From: Acidobacteriota bacterium
GTDB taxonomy: Bacteria > Acidobacteriota > Blastocatellia > Pyrinomonadales > Pyrinomonadaceae
Reading direction: 5' to 3'
DNA: 64,000 nt
NCBI GenBank assembly: GCA_003223935.1
Contig: QHXQ01000022.1
Coordinates: 32,598-96,597, forward strand
In this document: positions 1 to 9,900 of the stretch, in pieces
Layout of the letters: each line of letters opens with the position of its first letter
How positions within the stretch are numbered: position 1 is the stretch's first letter
Notes under the pieces: model-generated
The model's database searches: none
What the model was told of the DNA's origin: nothing
Seen by the model: the letters and a program-made list of their open reading frames with translations, nothing else
Made by a program: the position numbers and the translations under genes

Positions 1-2
1 TG

Positions 3-323
3 CTCGCGGTCATAGTGTTGCCGCAGTATCAACGCACAGTGCAGCAGGCACGCGAGTCCGTGCTGCGCGACGACCTGTTCCAGATGCGCAAGATGCTCGA
101 CCAGTATGCCGCCGACAAGGGCAAGCTGCCCGAATCGCTCGATGAACTGGTCAACGCCGGTTACCTGCGCGAAGTGCCGGTTGATCCGATGACCGGGCAG
201 CGCGACTGGGTGCCGCAGACCGGCCAAGACCCGAACTCTTCGGAAGGCGGCTCCGGCGTCATTGACGTGCACAGCGCCTCCTCCGACACGGCACTTGATG
301 GTTCGACTTATAACGAATGGTGA
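3..323 (+). CDS. Type II secretion/type IV pilus major pseudopilin (GspG-like), 3' part only
   Basis: The gene enters from the left edge; the readable frame starts at base 3 and ends with TGA. The first visible residues (LAVIVLPQYQ) match the end of the hydrophobic N-terminal helix of a GspG/PulG pseudopilin, followed by the amphipathic part of the helix and a short globular domain. The segment LDQYAADKGKLPESLDEL and the later PVDPMTG fit the GspG pattern in which a proline-rich loop follows the helix. Family knowledge: such proteins are cleaved by prepilin peptidase and polymerise into a periplasmic pseudopilus. The PilM-like gene just downstream supports a pilus or secretion context. The N-terminal cleavage site lies outside the window, so pilin versus pseudopilin cannot be decided. 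Confidence 0.8.
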   Translation, partial: LAVIVLPQYQRTVQQARESVLRDDLFQMRKMLDQYAADKGKLPESLDELVNAGYLREVPVDPMTGQRDWVPQTGQDPNSSEGGSGVIDVHSASSDTALDGSTYNEW

Positions 324-328
324 CAAGG

Positions 329-400
329 ACAGTGCTGTGTGACAAGTGATGAGATAAAGACAAGCAATTAACTCGTCACTTGTCACTCAGCACTGCTTTT
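329..400. repeat. Inverted repeat with word-repeat arms, gene end
   Basis: Arms at about 330-353 and 372-395 are near-perfect complements made of the repeated word GTGACAAGTGA and its complement, followed by TTTT. The element lies between the pseudopilin stop and the PilM-like start, so it could act as a terminator. It is one of several elements in this window with the same design but different words. Confidence 0.75.
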
Positions 401-402
401 CT

Positions 403-1356
403 ATGGCGAATCCATTGGCAAGACTAATCAAGCCGCGCTGGCCGTCGGCTGCGGTCGGGTTGACGGGCGAGGGCGCGGCCGTCGTGTCGCTTGATCGGCG
501 GCGCGATGCGTTGGTCGTGCGGCGCGCGGGCTATGTGCAGTTGCCTGATGGTTTGTTGCGGCCGAGTTTTGAAGAGGCGAACGTCGCCGACGTTAATGAG
601 TTGACGGACGTGCTTGGCGATCTGGTGCGCAGCACTGGTTTGATGAAGCGGCGGCGTTGGTCTGTGGCGCTACCGGAAGCGGCGACGCGCACCGCGATCA
701 TCACGATGGAGTCGCAGCCCGGCTCACGCGCTGAACTTGAAGAGATGCTGCGCTGGAAAACCGAGCGCACGTTCGGTCATGCGCTCGATGAGTTGCGCGT
801 CGCGCGCGAGAGTTTGCGTGCGGACGCGCAAGGGCGCGCGCGCTATCTCACCACGGCCGTGCGGCTGTCTGTGCTGGCTGAATATGAAGCGGCGTTCGTC
901 GCGTTGGGGTGGCAAGCGGGTTTGATCCTGCCGCGTCACATGGGCGAGGCTTGGTGGTTGATGCGCGAACGCACGTCTGCGCCGTCGCTGCTAGTAAGCA
1001 CGCACGCCGAAGGCTTCACGGCCGTGCTGCTGCGCGGCGGTCAACCCTTGCTCGTGCGCAGCATTGTCTGCGACCCGGAAGACCGCGCCGACGAACTCTA
1101 TCGCTTCCTGCTCTTCTACCGCGACCGCATGGCTGCACAAACGGACGCAGGACTTGCGCCCGAACAGATCGAACAATTGCTCGTCGCCGGGCACGGTCTC
1201 GAACCGCAAACTGCGCACACGCTCGTCGCCGAAACGCTCAACGCCAATCCGCGCCTCGTCAGCGCTGCCGACGTACATCTCGAATTTCCCGCTCACAATT
1301 TCGACTTCAACCTGATCGCCGCGCCCGCAGGTCTCGCCGCGCTCGCGTGGGCATGA
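403..1356 (+). CDS. PilM-like type IV pilus assembly / actin-fold protein
   Basis: 317 residues. The N-terminal part (about 15-60) has the short beta-hairpins of an actin/PilM-like ATPase domain: AAVGLTGEGAAVVSL, then a stretch on ligand-independent regulation resembling other PilM proteins in acidobacteria. About residues 85-130 contain the WSVALPEAATRTAI and EMLRWKTERTF motifs seen in PilM/GspL-type proteins, where the ring of PilM recruits PilN to the inner membrane. No signal peptide or membrane segment is visible, consistent with a cytoplasmic protein. PilN and PilO do not follow; the next gene is an ECF sigma factor, so the pilus operon appears to stop here. Assignment rests on motif pattern and on the preceding pseudopilin gene, so PilM versus a more divergent GspL-type relative remains open. 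Confidence 0.6.
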   Translation: MANPLARLIKPRWPSAAVGLTGEGAAVVSLDRRRDALVVRRAGYVQLPDGLLRPSFEEANVADVNELTDVLGDLVRSTGLMKRRRWSVALPEAATRTAIITMESQPGSRAELEEMLRWKTERTFGHALDELRVARESLRADAQGRARYLTTAVRLSVLAEYEAAFVALGWQAGLILPRHMGEAWWLMRERTSAPSLLVSTHAEGFTAVLLRGGQPLLVRSIVCDPEDRADELYRFLLFYRDRMAAQTDAGLAPEQIEQLLVAGHGLEPQTAHTLVAETLNANPRLVSAADVHLEFPAHNFDFNLIAAPAGLAALAWA

Positions 1357-1359
1357 AAG

Positions 1360-1437
1360 GCAGTGGACAGTGGTCGGTGGTCAGTGATCAGTGAGAACAG
1401 TCTTTCACTGTCCACTGTCCACTGTCCACTGCTTTTG
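1360..1437. repeat. Inverted repeat with word-repeat arms, gene end
   Basis: Left arm about 1360-1395 is built from repeats of CAGTGGACAGTGGTC-type words, right arm about 1404-1431 from CACTGTCCACTGTCC, followed by CTTTTG. It begins four bases after the PilM-like stop codon, so a terminator role is plausible. Confidence 0.75.
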
Positions 1438-1482
1438 AAACTTCCCCCACTGTGTTAGCGTAACACCACTGTTCAAGAGCTT

Positions 1483-2070
1483 ATGAGCGCACTGGCCCCG
1501 ACATTCGAGAGCTTGGCCGATTACGAGTTGGTCGCGCGCGCGTTGACCGGCACGGACACCAGCTTTGAGGAACTCGTGCGTCGTTATCAGCGCCCGATTG
1601 TCTCCTACGTCTATCGCATGACGGGCGATTACGAGGCGGCGCTCGATCTCACGCAGGATGTCTTCATCAAAGTCTATGGCTCGCTCGCGCGCTATCGCGC
1701 CGAGTTTAAGTTCTCCACTTGGATCTATCGCATCGCACACAACGCCGCGATTGATTACCTGCGTCGGTGCGGGCCGCGCACGCAGGAGCTTGAAACCGAA
1801 GACGGCTACGTGCGCCCGATTCCGAGCGGGGTCTTAACGCCCGAACAGGAGAGCGAGCACAAGGAGCGACGCGCAGAGATCGAAGATGTGATTCGCCAAT
1901 TGCCCGCCGCCTATCGTGAGTTGATCATCCTGCGACACGGACACGATCTCAGTTACGACGAGATCGCAGAGGTGACGGGGCTGCCGCTCGGCACGGTCAA
2001 GAATCGCATCTTTCGCGCGCGCGAAGCGATGCGCTCGCCGCTCATCGAGCGCGGCATCACAGGGATTTAA
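1483..2070 (+). CDS. RNA polymerase ECF sigma factor (RpoE-like)
   Basis: 195 residues with both ECF domains. Region 2 (about residues 25-95) has FEELVRRYQRPIVSYVYRMTGDYEAALDLTQDVFIKVY and the FSTWIYRIAHNAAIDYLRR element that binds core polymerase and the -10 promoter. Region 4 (about 130-185) has LPAAYRELIILRHGHDLSY and a helix-turn-helix, EIAEVTGLPLGTVKNRIFRAR, for -35 recognition. The anti-sigma gene follows after 31 bases, the usual arrangement for a sigma factor held inactive by a membrane partner. The start is an ATG; an upstream promoter could not be called with confidence. Confidence 0.93.
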   Translation: MSALAPTFESLADYELVARALTGTDTSFEELVRRYQRPIVSYVYRMTGDYEAALDLTQDVFIKVYGSLARYRAEFKFSTWIYRIAHNAAIDYLRRCGPRTQELETEDGYVRPIPSGVLTPEQESEHKERRAEIEDVIRQLPAAYRELIILRHGHDLSYDEIAEVTGLPLGTVKNRIFRAREAMRSPLIERGITGI

Positions 2071-2101
2071 GCGAACAAAGGGAAGCTAACGACAAGCAGC
2101 G

Positions 2102-2701
2102 ATGAACGCCGAACTCGACACGCCCGCGCACAATAGTTGTTGCCCCGAAGAGGCCGCAGCTTATCTCGACGGCGAGTTGAGCGGCGCAGCGGGCACGCGC
2201 TTCGAGCAGCATGCGCGTGCATGTCCGGCGTGCGCCGAAGTGCTCAACGAGCAGAAGCGTCTGCTCTGTCTGTTGTCGGTCGCGTTTGGCGAGCCATTAG
2301 TGCAACAGCCGGCCTTGCCGCGCGATTTTAGTCGGGTCGTGCGTGCGCGCGCACAGTCAGACATGGGGCGCGTGCGCGGTCGGGTTGAACGAAGACGCGC
2401 GCTCGTTGCGTGCATCGCGTTAGCTACGCTCGCGTGTGCGCTGCTCGGTATGTCGGCGCTCGGCGAGGCGCTCGCGCCCGTGCGCGTCGTCGCGCATGCG
2501 CTGCTCGCGGCGCTCGACATGATCGGGCACACGTTGGCAGAGACAGGGCGCGGCGCAGGCGTCATCCTGCACGCGCTCGGCGAACAGATGACTGGCGTGC
2601 CCATCGCGCTCCGACTTCTGCTGTTCGTTGGCCTATCGGGCGCAATCATTCTGCTCCTCCGCCTGATCAACAACTATCACCGCACACGCCTCCCCGATTA
2701 A
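2102..2701 (+). CDS. Membrane anti-sigma factor with zinc-finger (zf-HC2) domain
   Basis: 199 residues. The N-terminus (about 13-45) contains CCPEEAAAYLDGELS followed by HARACPAC, the H-x3-C-x2-C core of the ZAS/zf-HC2 anti-sigma fold that clamps an ECF sigma factor. A hydrophobic helix follows at about 100-120 and another at about 170-187, so the protein should sit in the inner membrane with the zinc domain in the cytoplasm. It lies directly behind the ECF sigma gene at 1483-2070 and almost certainly regulates it. What signal releases the sigma factor cannot be told from the sequence. Confidence 0.88.
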   Translation: MNAELDTPAHNSCCPEEAAAYLDGELSGAAGTRFEQHARACPACAEVLNEQKRLLCLLSVAFGEPLVQQPALPRDFSRVVRARAQSDMGRVRGRVERRRALVACIALATLACALLGMSALGEALAPVRVVAHALLAALDMIGHTLAETGRGAGVILHALGEQMTGVPIALRLLLFVGLSGAIILLLRLINNYHRTRLPD

Positions 2702-2757
2702 GCAAACACACGCGGACGCGCCGCCTTCGATCACTGCTTGCTGGCGCGCACCTATGA

Positions 2758-3765
2758 TTGACGAGTTACTTGCTGAAGACCGACGTGAACGCGATCACTT
2801 GCGACCGCATACCCTGCGCTGATGCGCTCAAGGCACTGATTAAATCAGTCGCGCTTGTCTGCGCGCTCGTCTGCGGTGTGTGCATCGCCGTCTGCGCGCA
2901 AGGGGAGCCGCAGCCGAACACGGATGAGCAAGCCCCGCTCGTCGTCGAAGGCGATACGTGCCGCGATGTGATTAGCCTCGGGCGCACGGTCGTCATCCGC
3001 GGTGAGATCAAGCATGGCGTGGTCGCGCTTGGCGGCGATGTGATCGTCGAAGGTCGGGTCGAACAAGACGTGGGCACGGTCGGCGGCTCTGTTCTGCAAC
3101 GCGACGGCTCTTACATCGGCGGCGACGTAGTGGTTGTTGGCGGCACATATCATCACGGCAAGAACGCACCAGGTCGCAGTCCGACGAGCGCGACGATCAT
3201 GATCGCGGGTTACGAGGACGAGTTGCGTAGCCTCTTGCGCAACCCGGCTTCGATCTTGACGCCGCAGTGGACGCTCAAGGCTTTGGGCCTGCGCGTGCTC
3301 GCCGTGCTCTTCTGGTTCATCGTCTCGCTGGCATTAACGGCCGCGACGCCCGGCGCGATCAGTCGCGCGGCCACGCGCCTGCGGCTGACGAGTCTGCGCG
3401 TCGCTGTGATCGGACTTTTGAGCGCGGTCGTGATCAGCTTCGGTGTGCCGGCTGTGTCGCTTGTGCTGCCGCCGATTGTGAGCGTGTTGGTCTGGGCGAA
3501 CGCGCTGCTACTATTGATCGTCGCATATCTCTTCGGGCGCGTGGCGATCCACGCGGCGACGGGGCGTTGGTTGCAGCGCGTGTTGCTCAAGGAGCAGAAT
3601 CGTAGCGAGTCGGTCGCGTTGTTGTTGGGCACGCTCTTCTGGGTCGTCGTATTGTCGCTGCCTTACGTCTGGGTGCTCGGCGTCGCAGGGCTATTGGTGA
3701 CGAGTCTTGGTCTCGCATTGACGGCGCGCTACCGGATCGGCTGGCGGCTGCCCGCGCGCAGTTGA
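2758..3765 (+). CDS. Exported/membrane protein with bactofilin-like beta-helix repeats
   Basis: 335 residues. A hydrophobic segment at about 28-47 ends in CAQ, typical of a signal peptide. It is followed by a repeating pattern (GEIKHGVVALGGDVIVEGRV, then VGTVGGSVLQRDG and IGGDVVVVGGT) that resembles bactofilin / polymer-forming beta-helix rungs. The C-terminal half has four or five membrane segments (about 178-330). Similar polymer-plus-membrane proteins occur near ECF sigma operons. The start codon is uncertain: TTG at 2758 is used here, and no good ATG lies in frame before the signal segment. The stop overlaps the longest possible frame of the following sigma factor gene, which suggests one transcript. 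Function unknown. Confidence 0.7.
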   Translation: MTSYLLKTDVNAITCDRIPCADALKALIKSVALVCALVCGVCIAVCAQGEPQPNTDEQAPLVVEGDTCRDVISLGRTVVIRGEIKHGVVALGGDVIVEGRVEQDVGTVGGSVLQRDGSYIGGDVVVVGGTYHHGKNAPGRSPTSATIMIAGYEDELRSLLRNPASILTPQWTLKALGLRVLAVLFWFIVSLALTAATPGAISRAATRLRLTSLRVAVIGLLSAVVISFGVPAVSLVLPPIVSVLVWANALLLLIVAYLFGRVAIHAATGRWLQRVLLKEQNRSESVALLLGTLFWVVVLSLPYVWVLGVAGLLVTSLGLALTARYRIGWRLPARS

Positions 3766-3830
3766 AGCTTGAGCGCGCGCGAAAATTTTACGACTCACGG
3801 CCCTTAAGCGCCCGACCGGCTAACAGATTC

Positions 3831-4415
3831 GTGCAACAGTCCGACGAACCGACCGATGCTGCGCTCGTCGCGGCCGTGTGCGCGGGCGACGAGCAGGCGT
3901 TCGAGCAACTCTTCGAGCGTCATCGCCGCCGGGTGGCGCGCATCGCCGCGCGCTTCTTCTCGCGGCCAGAACAGATCGAAGAGATCAGCCAAGAGAGCTT
4001 CACTAAAGCTTACCTCGCGCTCTCAGATTTCGCCGGTGCGCACGCCGCTTCGTTTGCTGCATGGCTCGCGCAGATCACCGTCAACACTTGCTACGACGAG
4101 CTGCGCCGCATGCAACGTCGGCCCGAACAACAGCTTGACGAACTCAACGAAGCGGAGACGCACGAACTCGCCACGCATCTGCGCTCTAGTAATACTTCGC
4201 ATGATCCAGAAGCTGCGCTCATCTCGCGTGATCTGGCCCGCAAGCTGCTCGCGCGCCTCACGCCCGAAGACCGGCTCGTCCTGACCTTGCTCGATGCCGA
4301 AGGACTCTCCGTGCGCGAGATCGCGCAACTCACGGGTTGGTCAGCGCCCAAAGTCAAAGTCCGCGCCCATCGCGCGCGCGCACACCTGCGCCGCGTGCTG
4401 CGAAAATATCTGTAA
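3831..4415 (+). CDS. Second RNA polymerase ECF sigma factor
   Basis: 194 residues from GTG 3831 (the open frame extends to a TTG at 3762 overlapping the previous stop; neither has a clear ribosome binding site, and the shorter form begins where sigma homology begins). Region 2 is seen as AFEQLFERHRRRVARIAARF and a run ending in ITVNTCYDELRRMQRR; region 4 has LTPEDRLVLTLLDAEGLSV and the helix-turn-helix EIAQLTGWSAPKVKVRAHRA. The next gene encodes a small protein with one membrane segment placed like an anti-sigma factor, though it lacks a zinc motif. A second ECF system within 2 kb of the first suggests a stress-response gene group. Confidence 0.87.
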   Translation: MQQSDEPTDAALVAAVCAGDEQAFEQLFERHRRRVARIAARFFSRPEQIEEISQESFTKAYLALSDFAGAHAASFAAWLAQITVNTCYDELRRMQRRPEQQLDELNEAETHELATHLRSSNTSHDPEAALISRDLARKLLARLTPEDRLVLTLLDAEGLSVREIAQLTGWSAPKVKVRAHRARAHLRRVLRKYL

Positions 4416-4507
4416 TTCCGCGCGAAATTTCTGTAACCGCGCACGCCCGTGAGCCGTCTTTTTATTTGTCAGTCAGCGAAACATCGCGCGCCTGAAATGA
4501 GGGATCA

Positions 4508-4942
4508 ATGTTCAGCCAAAGAGAGCAGCAAACGACCGATGAGCAACTCGACCGCGTCGGGCAGGCGCTCGTGCGCGCGTGCGTGAACGATGAAGCCGTC
4601 GAACAAACCGCCAACGCGCCGTTTCTCTACACACGCTTGCGCGCGCGCATCCGTGCGGAGCAAGCACGACGCGCAGAGACGGGCGAAGGCTGGCTCGCGC
4701 TGTTGACTATCTCACGCCGCGCTGTGCCCGTGCTGACAGTTGTGACGGCGCTCGTCTTTGCGTTGATGCTCTGGCTCGCAAGCGGTGCCAGCGCGACTAC
4801 GTCGAACAGCTTCAATGATGAAGCTTTCTTCGATGCGCGCGAAACGGGCGTTGAGCAGACCGTGCTCGCCGGCTCGAACAATCTGTCGCGCGATGATGTG
4901 CTCAATATCGTCGTCGAACGTGAAGGGCAGGGCGGACGTTAA
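4508..4942 (+). CDS. Small single-pass membrane protein, possible anti-sigma factor
   Basis: 144 residues. The first ~70 residues are charged and helical, then a hydrophobic segment at about 75-95 (VPVLTVVTALVFALMLWLA) and a short acidic periplasmic tail. The topology and the position right after an ECF sigma gene are those of an anti-sigma factor, but there is no zf-HC2 cysteine/histidine motif, so the role is inferred from context only. It abuts the next gene exactly (stop at 4942, start at 4943), so the two are co-translated. Confidence 0.6.
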   Translation: MFSQREQQTTDEQLDRVGQALVRACVNDEAVEQTANAPFLYTRLRARIRAEQARRAETGEGWLALLTISRRAVPVLTVVTALVFALMLWLASGASATTSNSFNDEAFFDARETGVEQTVLAGSNNLSRDDVLNIVVEREGQGGR

Positions 4943-5350
4943 ATGGTTATGACGAGTCGCACGCGGCTTAAAATCTGGTTGGTGCTCGCGCTCGTGTTCA
5001 TCTTGGGCAGCGCGACCGGCGCGGCGCTCGACGTGCTCTATCACGCACGCGCCGGCGCGCGTTCGGCAGATGCGCGCGGGCACGACGTGCAAGCGCACTT
5101 CGACGTCATGCGGCGCGATCTGAATTTGACCGACGAACAGGCGACCGCGATCCGCGCGATCCTCGACGAGACGCGTGAAGAGTATCGCGCTTTGCGCACG
5201 GAGTTGCGCCCGCGTTTTGAGGAGCCGCGCCTGAAGGCGCGCGCGCGCATCCGGGCGCTCTTGACGCCGGTGCAGCAACAGAAGTTCGACGCGATGAGCG
5301 CGCAGCAAGACAGCAAACGCGAAGAAGAAGAGCAACGTCGCCCGCATTGA
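4943..5350 (+). CDS. Periplasmic CpxP/Spy-like (LTxxQ) protein
   Basis: 135 residues. A signal anchor covers about 9-28. The mature part has two LTxxQ-type motifs, LNLTDEQATAIRAIL and ALLTPVQQQKF, spaced as in the Spy/CpxP/ZraP family, which form a cradle-shaped all-helical dimer that senses or buffers misfolded envelope proteins or metals. The C-terminus is a short highly charged tail. It directly follows the putative anti-sigma gene, so the trio (sigma, membrane partner, LTxxQ sensor) resembles the RpoE-CnrYXH type of envelope-stress or metal-sensing arrangement. The inducing signal is not known. Confidence 0.75.
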   Translation: MVMTSRTRLKIWLVLALVFILGSATGAALDVLYHARAGARSADARGHDVQAHFDVMRRDLNLTDEQATAIRAILDETREEYRALRTELRPRFEEPRLKARARIRALLTPVQQQKFDAMSAQQDSKREEEEQRRPH

Positions 5351-5476
5351 CGTTTTGCCTCGTTTCGTTCGAGTCAAACCGTAGAACTTGGCGCGCGGCA
5401 AAATTTTTGCAACGAAATCTATCGCTCCGCTCAATACATAAGGGAGCATTCTGTTCGATACTGGCAGAGAGGAAGT

Positions 5477-6769
5477 ATGAAAAAGTTTCTGGCTATCTTC
5501 ATATTATGCGCTGGCCTGTTAGTGAACGTCGTGCATGCGCAACAGCCAGCCACGACCACCGCAGCGCCCGCAGGTCAAGCGAGCACGTCCATCTCGCCCA
5601 ACCGTGTGGCCGGCGAAGTGACTGCGCTCGATGCCATCGGGCACACCATCACGATCAAGACCGACGGCAGCGGCGCGCTCGTTTCCGTGCAACTCAACGA
5701 CGCGACTAAATACTATCGCGCCAAGCCCGAAGCGCTCGCGCACGCAGACAAACTGACGCCGGCCGATCTATTGCCGATCACGCCGGGCGACATACAGATC
5801 GGTGACCGGCTCGTCGCGCTCGGCAAAGTGGCAGACGATCAGAAGTCTGTGCCCGCGCGCGTCGTCATCATGATGACGAAGGCGGATCACGCCGCGAAGC
5901 AAGAGCATGACCGCGAAGAGTGGCGGCAGCGCGGCGTCCTCGGCGTCGTCACGGCGCTCAACCCTGCGACCCGTGAGATCACGGTCAACGTGCGCGGGCG
6001 CGAGGGCGCACATCCAGTCGTCGTTGCGGCGACAGAGACGACGAAGTTTCGGCGCTACGCGCCCGACTCCGTGAAGTTTAGCGATGCCAAGCCGAGTTCG
6101 TTGACCGAGTTGAAAGTTGGCGATCAACTGCGCGCGCTTGGTGAGCGCAGCGCCGACGGTGCGCGCTTCACGCCCGAAGAGATCGTTTCAGGTTCGTTCC
6201 GCACGCTGCTCGGCACCGTGACGGCTGTTGACGCGGCCCACAATCAGATCACGATCAAAGACAATCAGACCAAGCAACCGCTCACCGTTCTCATCAGTCA
6301 GGACTCGTCTCTGCGCCGCCTGCCGGAGCAGATGGCGCAGATGATGGCGATGCGCGGACAGGGCGGCGCGGGCGGCCCTGGCATGTTCGGCGGCGGACGA
6401 CCCGGCGGCCCAGGCGGTCAGCCGCCTGCGAATGGTCAACCTCCGACGGGCGGCCCGCCGCAGCAAACTGGCGAGCAGGGCGGCATGGGCGCGCGACGCA
6501 TGGGCGGTGGCGGCGGCTTCGACATGCAGGCGATGCTTGAACGTCTGCCCCCGACGACCGTCGCCGAGTTGAAGCCGGGCGATGTGATCATCGTGTCGAG
6601 CACGACGGGCGCAGACCCGACGCGCTTGACGGCGATCAACGTGATCGCTGGCGCGGACGCACTGCTCGCCATGATGCAGACACGCCCACAACAGACGGGG
6701 CCTGCCGGAGCAAATCTCGGCAGCACAGGCTTGCCGGCCGGCCTCGATTTCGGCATCGGCTTGCCCTAA
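5477..6769 (+). CDS. Secreted protein with DUF5666 domains and a glycine-rich segment
   Basis: 430 residues. ATG at 5477 is preceded by AGAGAGGAAG. Signal peptide at 1-21 (ending VHAQQ). Three OB-like beta segments follow, each starting with a G-x-V-T-A-x-(N/D)-x-x-x-x-x-I-T-(I/V) pattern (about 49, 156 and 242); this is the DUF5666 repeat. A Gly/Pro/Gln-rich low-complexity stretch fills about 290-350. The protein should be periplasmic or on the surface. The neighbouring TonB receptor carries a similar Gly-rich stretch. No enzymatic motif is visible. A strong hairpin follows the stop. Confidence 0.75.
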   Translation: MKKFLAIFILCAGLLVNVVHAQQPATTTAAPAGQASTSISPNRVAGEVTALDAIGHTITIKTDGSGALVSVQLNDATKYYRAKPEALAHADKLTPADLLPITPGDIQIGDRLVALGKVADDQKSVPARVVIMMTKADHAAKQEHDREEWRQRGVLGVVTALNPATREITVNVRGREGAHPVVVAATETTKFRRYAPDSVKFSDAKPSSLTELKVGDQLRALGERSADGARFTPEEIVSGSFRTLLGTVTAVDAAHNQITIKDNQTKQPLTVLISQDSSLRRLPEQMAQMMAMRGQGGAGGPGMFGGGRPGGPGGQPPANGQPPTGGPPQQTGEQGGMGARRMGGGGGFDMQAMLERLPPTTVAELKPGDVIIVSSTTGADPTRLTAINVIAGADALLAMMQTRPQQTGPAGANLGSTGLPAGLDFGIGLP

Positions 6770-6777
6770 TGAATTGC

Positions 6778-6840
6778 GGGGCGCGAGCGAATTTGAAATC
6801 TCAAATGTCAGATTTCAAGTTGCCTCGCGCCCCTTTAGTT
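6778..6840 (+). terminator. Rho-independent terminator after the DUF5666 gene
   Basis: Perfect 10-bp outer stem (GGGGCGCGAG at 6778-6787 with CTCGCGCCCC at 6824-6833) and an inner pairing of TTTGAAATCT with AGATTTCAA, followed by TTTAGTTTT. It starts just after the stop codon at 6769. Confidence 0.8.
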
Positions 6841-6917
6841 TTACGCAACCGGGCACGAAGTGAGTTGAAGTAACCATAGGCATAAAGTTAACGTAAGAGG
6901 GAAGCTCTGCAAAAACT

Positions 6918-9900
6918 ATGCATACATATTCAGCAATCATCAAACGCTCTTTGAGCTTCGCGCTCGTGTTGTGCTTGAGTCTGACGGTTTTCGCACAACA
7001 ACAGCCCGGCTCTTTGCGCGGGCAGATCGCGGACGAGTTCGGCGGTCTGATCGTTGGCGCAACCGTCACGCTCATTGACGCGACGGGCGCGCAGAAGACC
7101 GCGCAGACGGATAATCAAGGCGTCTATGTCTTCAACAATCTCGCGCCGGGCAAGTACGCTGTAAACGCAACGGCGGCCGGTTTCGCCGTCTATGATAACT
7201 CGGACGTTGAGATCACGGCGGGCAAGCGGCAATCGCTCGACATCAAGTTGAGCGTGGCGCTTGAAAAGCAGGAGGTGACGGTCGCCAGCGAAGCGCCCGT
7301 GAGCACCGAAGCGGAAAATAACGCGAGTTCACTCGTCATCAAAGGCACAGACCTCGATGCGCTGCCCGACGATCCAGACGATCTGGCCGCCGCCTTGCAA
7401 GCGCTCGCCGGCCCAGCCGCCGGCCCCAACGGCGGGCAAATCTTCATTGACGGTTTCACCGGCGGGCGCATCCCGCCGAAAGAGTCGATCCGCGAGATTC
7501 GCATCAATCAAAATCCGTTCTCGGCCGAATATGATCGACTCGGCTTCGGGCGCATAGAGATTCTGACCAAGCCGGGCACGGACAAGATGCGCGGGCAGGC
7601 GTCTTTTAGTTTCACGGACGAGAGTTTCAATTCGCGCAACCCTTACGCGCCGACACGCGCGCCCTATCAAGCGCGCAACTTCGGCGGCAACCTCTCCGGC
7701 CCGCTGGCCAAAAAGAAGGCTTCATTCTTCCTCGACTTCGAGCGGCGCAACTCGGACGACAACTCGATCATCAACGCAGCTTTCATCAACCCGACGACCT
7801 TCACGGACACGCGCATCAATCGCACGATCCTTGTGCCGCGTCGCCACATCGAGTTCAGCCCGCGCCTCGATTATCAGTTGAACGCGAAGAACACAATCGT
7901 CGCGCGCTACACCTTTGAGCGGAATCAGCAGAACAATCTCGGCACGAGCGAGTTACAACTTGACGTCGATCCGTTCTTCGGCATCAATCGCACATATAAT
8001 TCGACTGACACAGAGCATGCGTTCCAAGCGACGGAGACGGCGATCATCTCGCCGACCGTCATCAACGAGACGCGCTTCCGCTTCGAGCACAACCCGCGCT
8101 CCTCAGGCGGCGACATCTCCGTGCCGGTCGTCAACGTCGCGGGCGCGTTCGTCGGCGGCGGTTCAAACGCGGGGCCGGCGCGCAACACGACGAACCGTTT
8201 CGAGTTGCAAAACTACACTTCGTTCACGCACGGGCCGCACTCGATGAAAGCGGGCTTGCGCGTGCGCAGCGTGAGCATTTCGGATTCCACGCAACAGAAT
8301 TTCAACGGCACATATATCTTCGCCGGTCTCCAGCCCGTGCTCTCGCCGGTGGATGGATCGGTCGTCGTGCCAGCGATCACTTCGCTCGATCAATATCGCT
8401 TCTTCCGCGAGGGCGTGGCCGGTTTTCTGCCTTCGCAGTTGAGCATCGCGGGCGGCAACCCGTTGGCGACGGTCAAGCAGACGGACTACGGCGCGTTCAT
8501 CCAAGACGACTGGCGCGCGCGCCCGAATCTCACTTTGAGCGCGGGGTTGCGCTACGAGAATCAGACGAACATTCACAGCGATCTCAACTTCGCGCCGCGC
8601 CTGTCCTTCGCTTGGTCGCCGGGCAGCACGGGCCGGCAACCGAAGACCGTGCTGCGCGGCGGCTTCGGTGTCTTTTATGATCGGGCCAACGAAAGTCTGA
8701 CCTTGCAGGCCAATCGCTTCAACGGCACGAATCAACGGCAGTTCATCATCGGCGCGCCTGCGCCCGGCGACAACTCAACGGACGCGCAACAACGGCGCGC
8801 GATCCTCGCGCAGTTCCCGCGCATACCGGACATCTCGGTCTTGAGCGCGTTCGCCATCCCGCAGTCCGTGCGCCGCGTCGATCCAAACTTGGAAGCGCCT
8901 TACACGATCCAATCAGTCTTCAGCGTCGAGCATCTCTTGCCCTACAAGATCACTGCGACCATCAACTACATCAACACGCGCTCGCTCCACATGCTGCGTT
9001 CGCGCAACATCAACGCGCCCTTAAACGGCGTGCGCCCGTTGGGCGATGCGGCGGGCAACATCTTCGAGTACGAGTCGAACGGCCGGCTCAACCAGAATCA
9101 GATCGTCTTCAGCGCGAACACGCGCTTCAATCCGAAGTTCACGCTGTTTTCAAACTACACGCTCAGTTGGACGAACAGCGACACGGACGGCGCGTTCACG
9201 TTCCCCGCAAACAACTACGATCTCAGCCAAGAGTACGGGCGCGCTTCGATTGACGTGCGCCATCGCTTCTTCTTCGGCGGTTCGTTCACGCTGCCTTGGT
9301 GGGACTTGCGTCTGAACCCACTCGTCATCGCCACTTCGGGCCGGCCTTTCAACATCACGACTGGCTTCGACAACAACGGCGACACGCAGTTTCTTGATCG
9401 CCCGGCCTTTGCGACCGCGACGACCAATCCGGCCTTCTTGAAGACGACGCAGTTCGGCAACTTCGATCTGCGCCCCGCGCCGGGCACGCCCCTGATCCCG
9501 CGCGACTTCGGTCAGTACCCCGGCATCTTCACCGTCAACCTGCGGATCAACAAGACGTTCAGTTTTGGCGCAGTACGCGGCAGCCAAGCGGCCGCGAACA
9601 ACCAACAGGGCGGCGGGCAGACTGCCAACAGCAATGGCGGCACTGGCGGTCGTGGCGGTCGTGGTGGCGGCGGTGGTGGACGGGGCGGTGCTGGCGGTGG
9701 TCAGGGCGGCCCGTTTGGCGCGGGCGGCATCTTCAACGGCGGTGGTGGCGGCCCGCGCGGTGGCGGCGGTGGTGGTGGTGGCGGCGCTGCCGGCCTCTTC
9801 GGCGGCGGTGGGCGCAACGATAAACGCTACAGCCTGACGCTGAGCCTCAACTTCAATAACCTACTCAACCACACGAACCCCGGCGTCATCGTCGGCAACC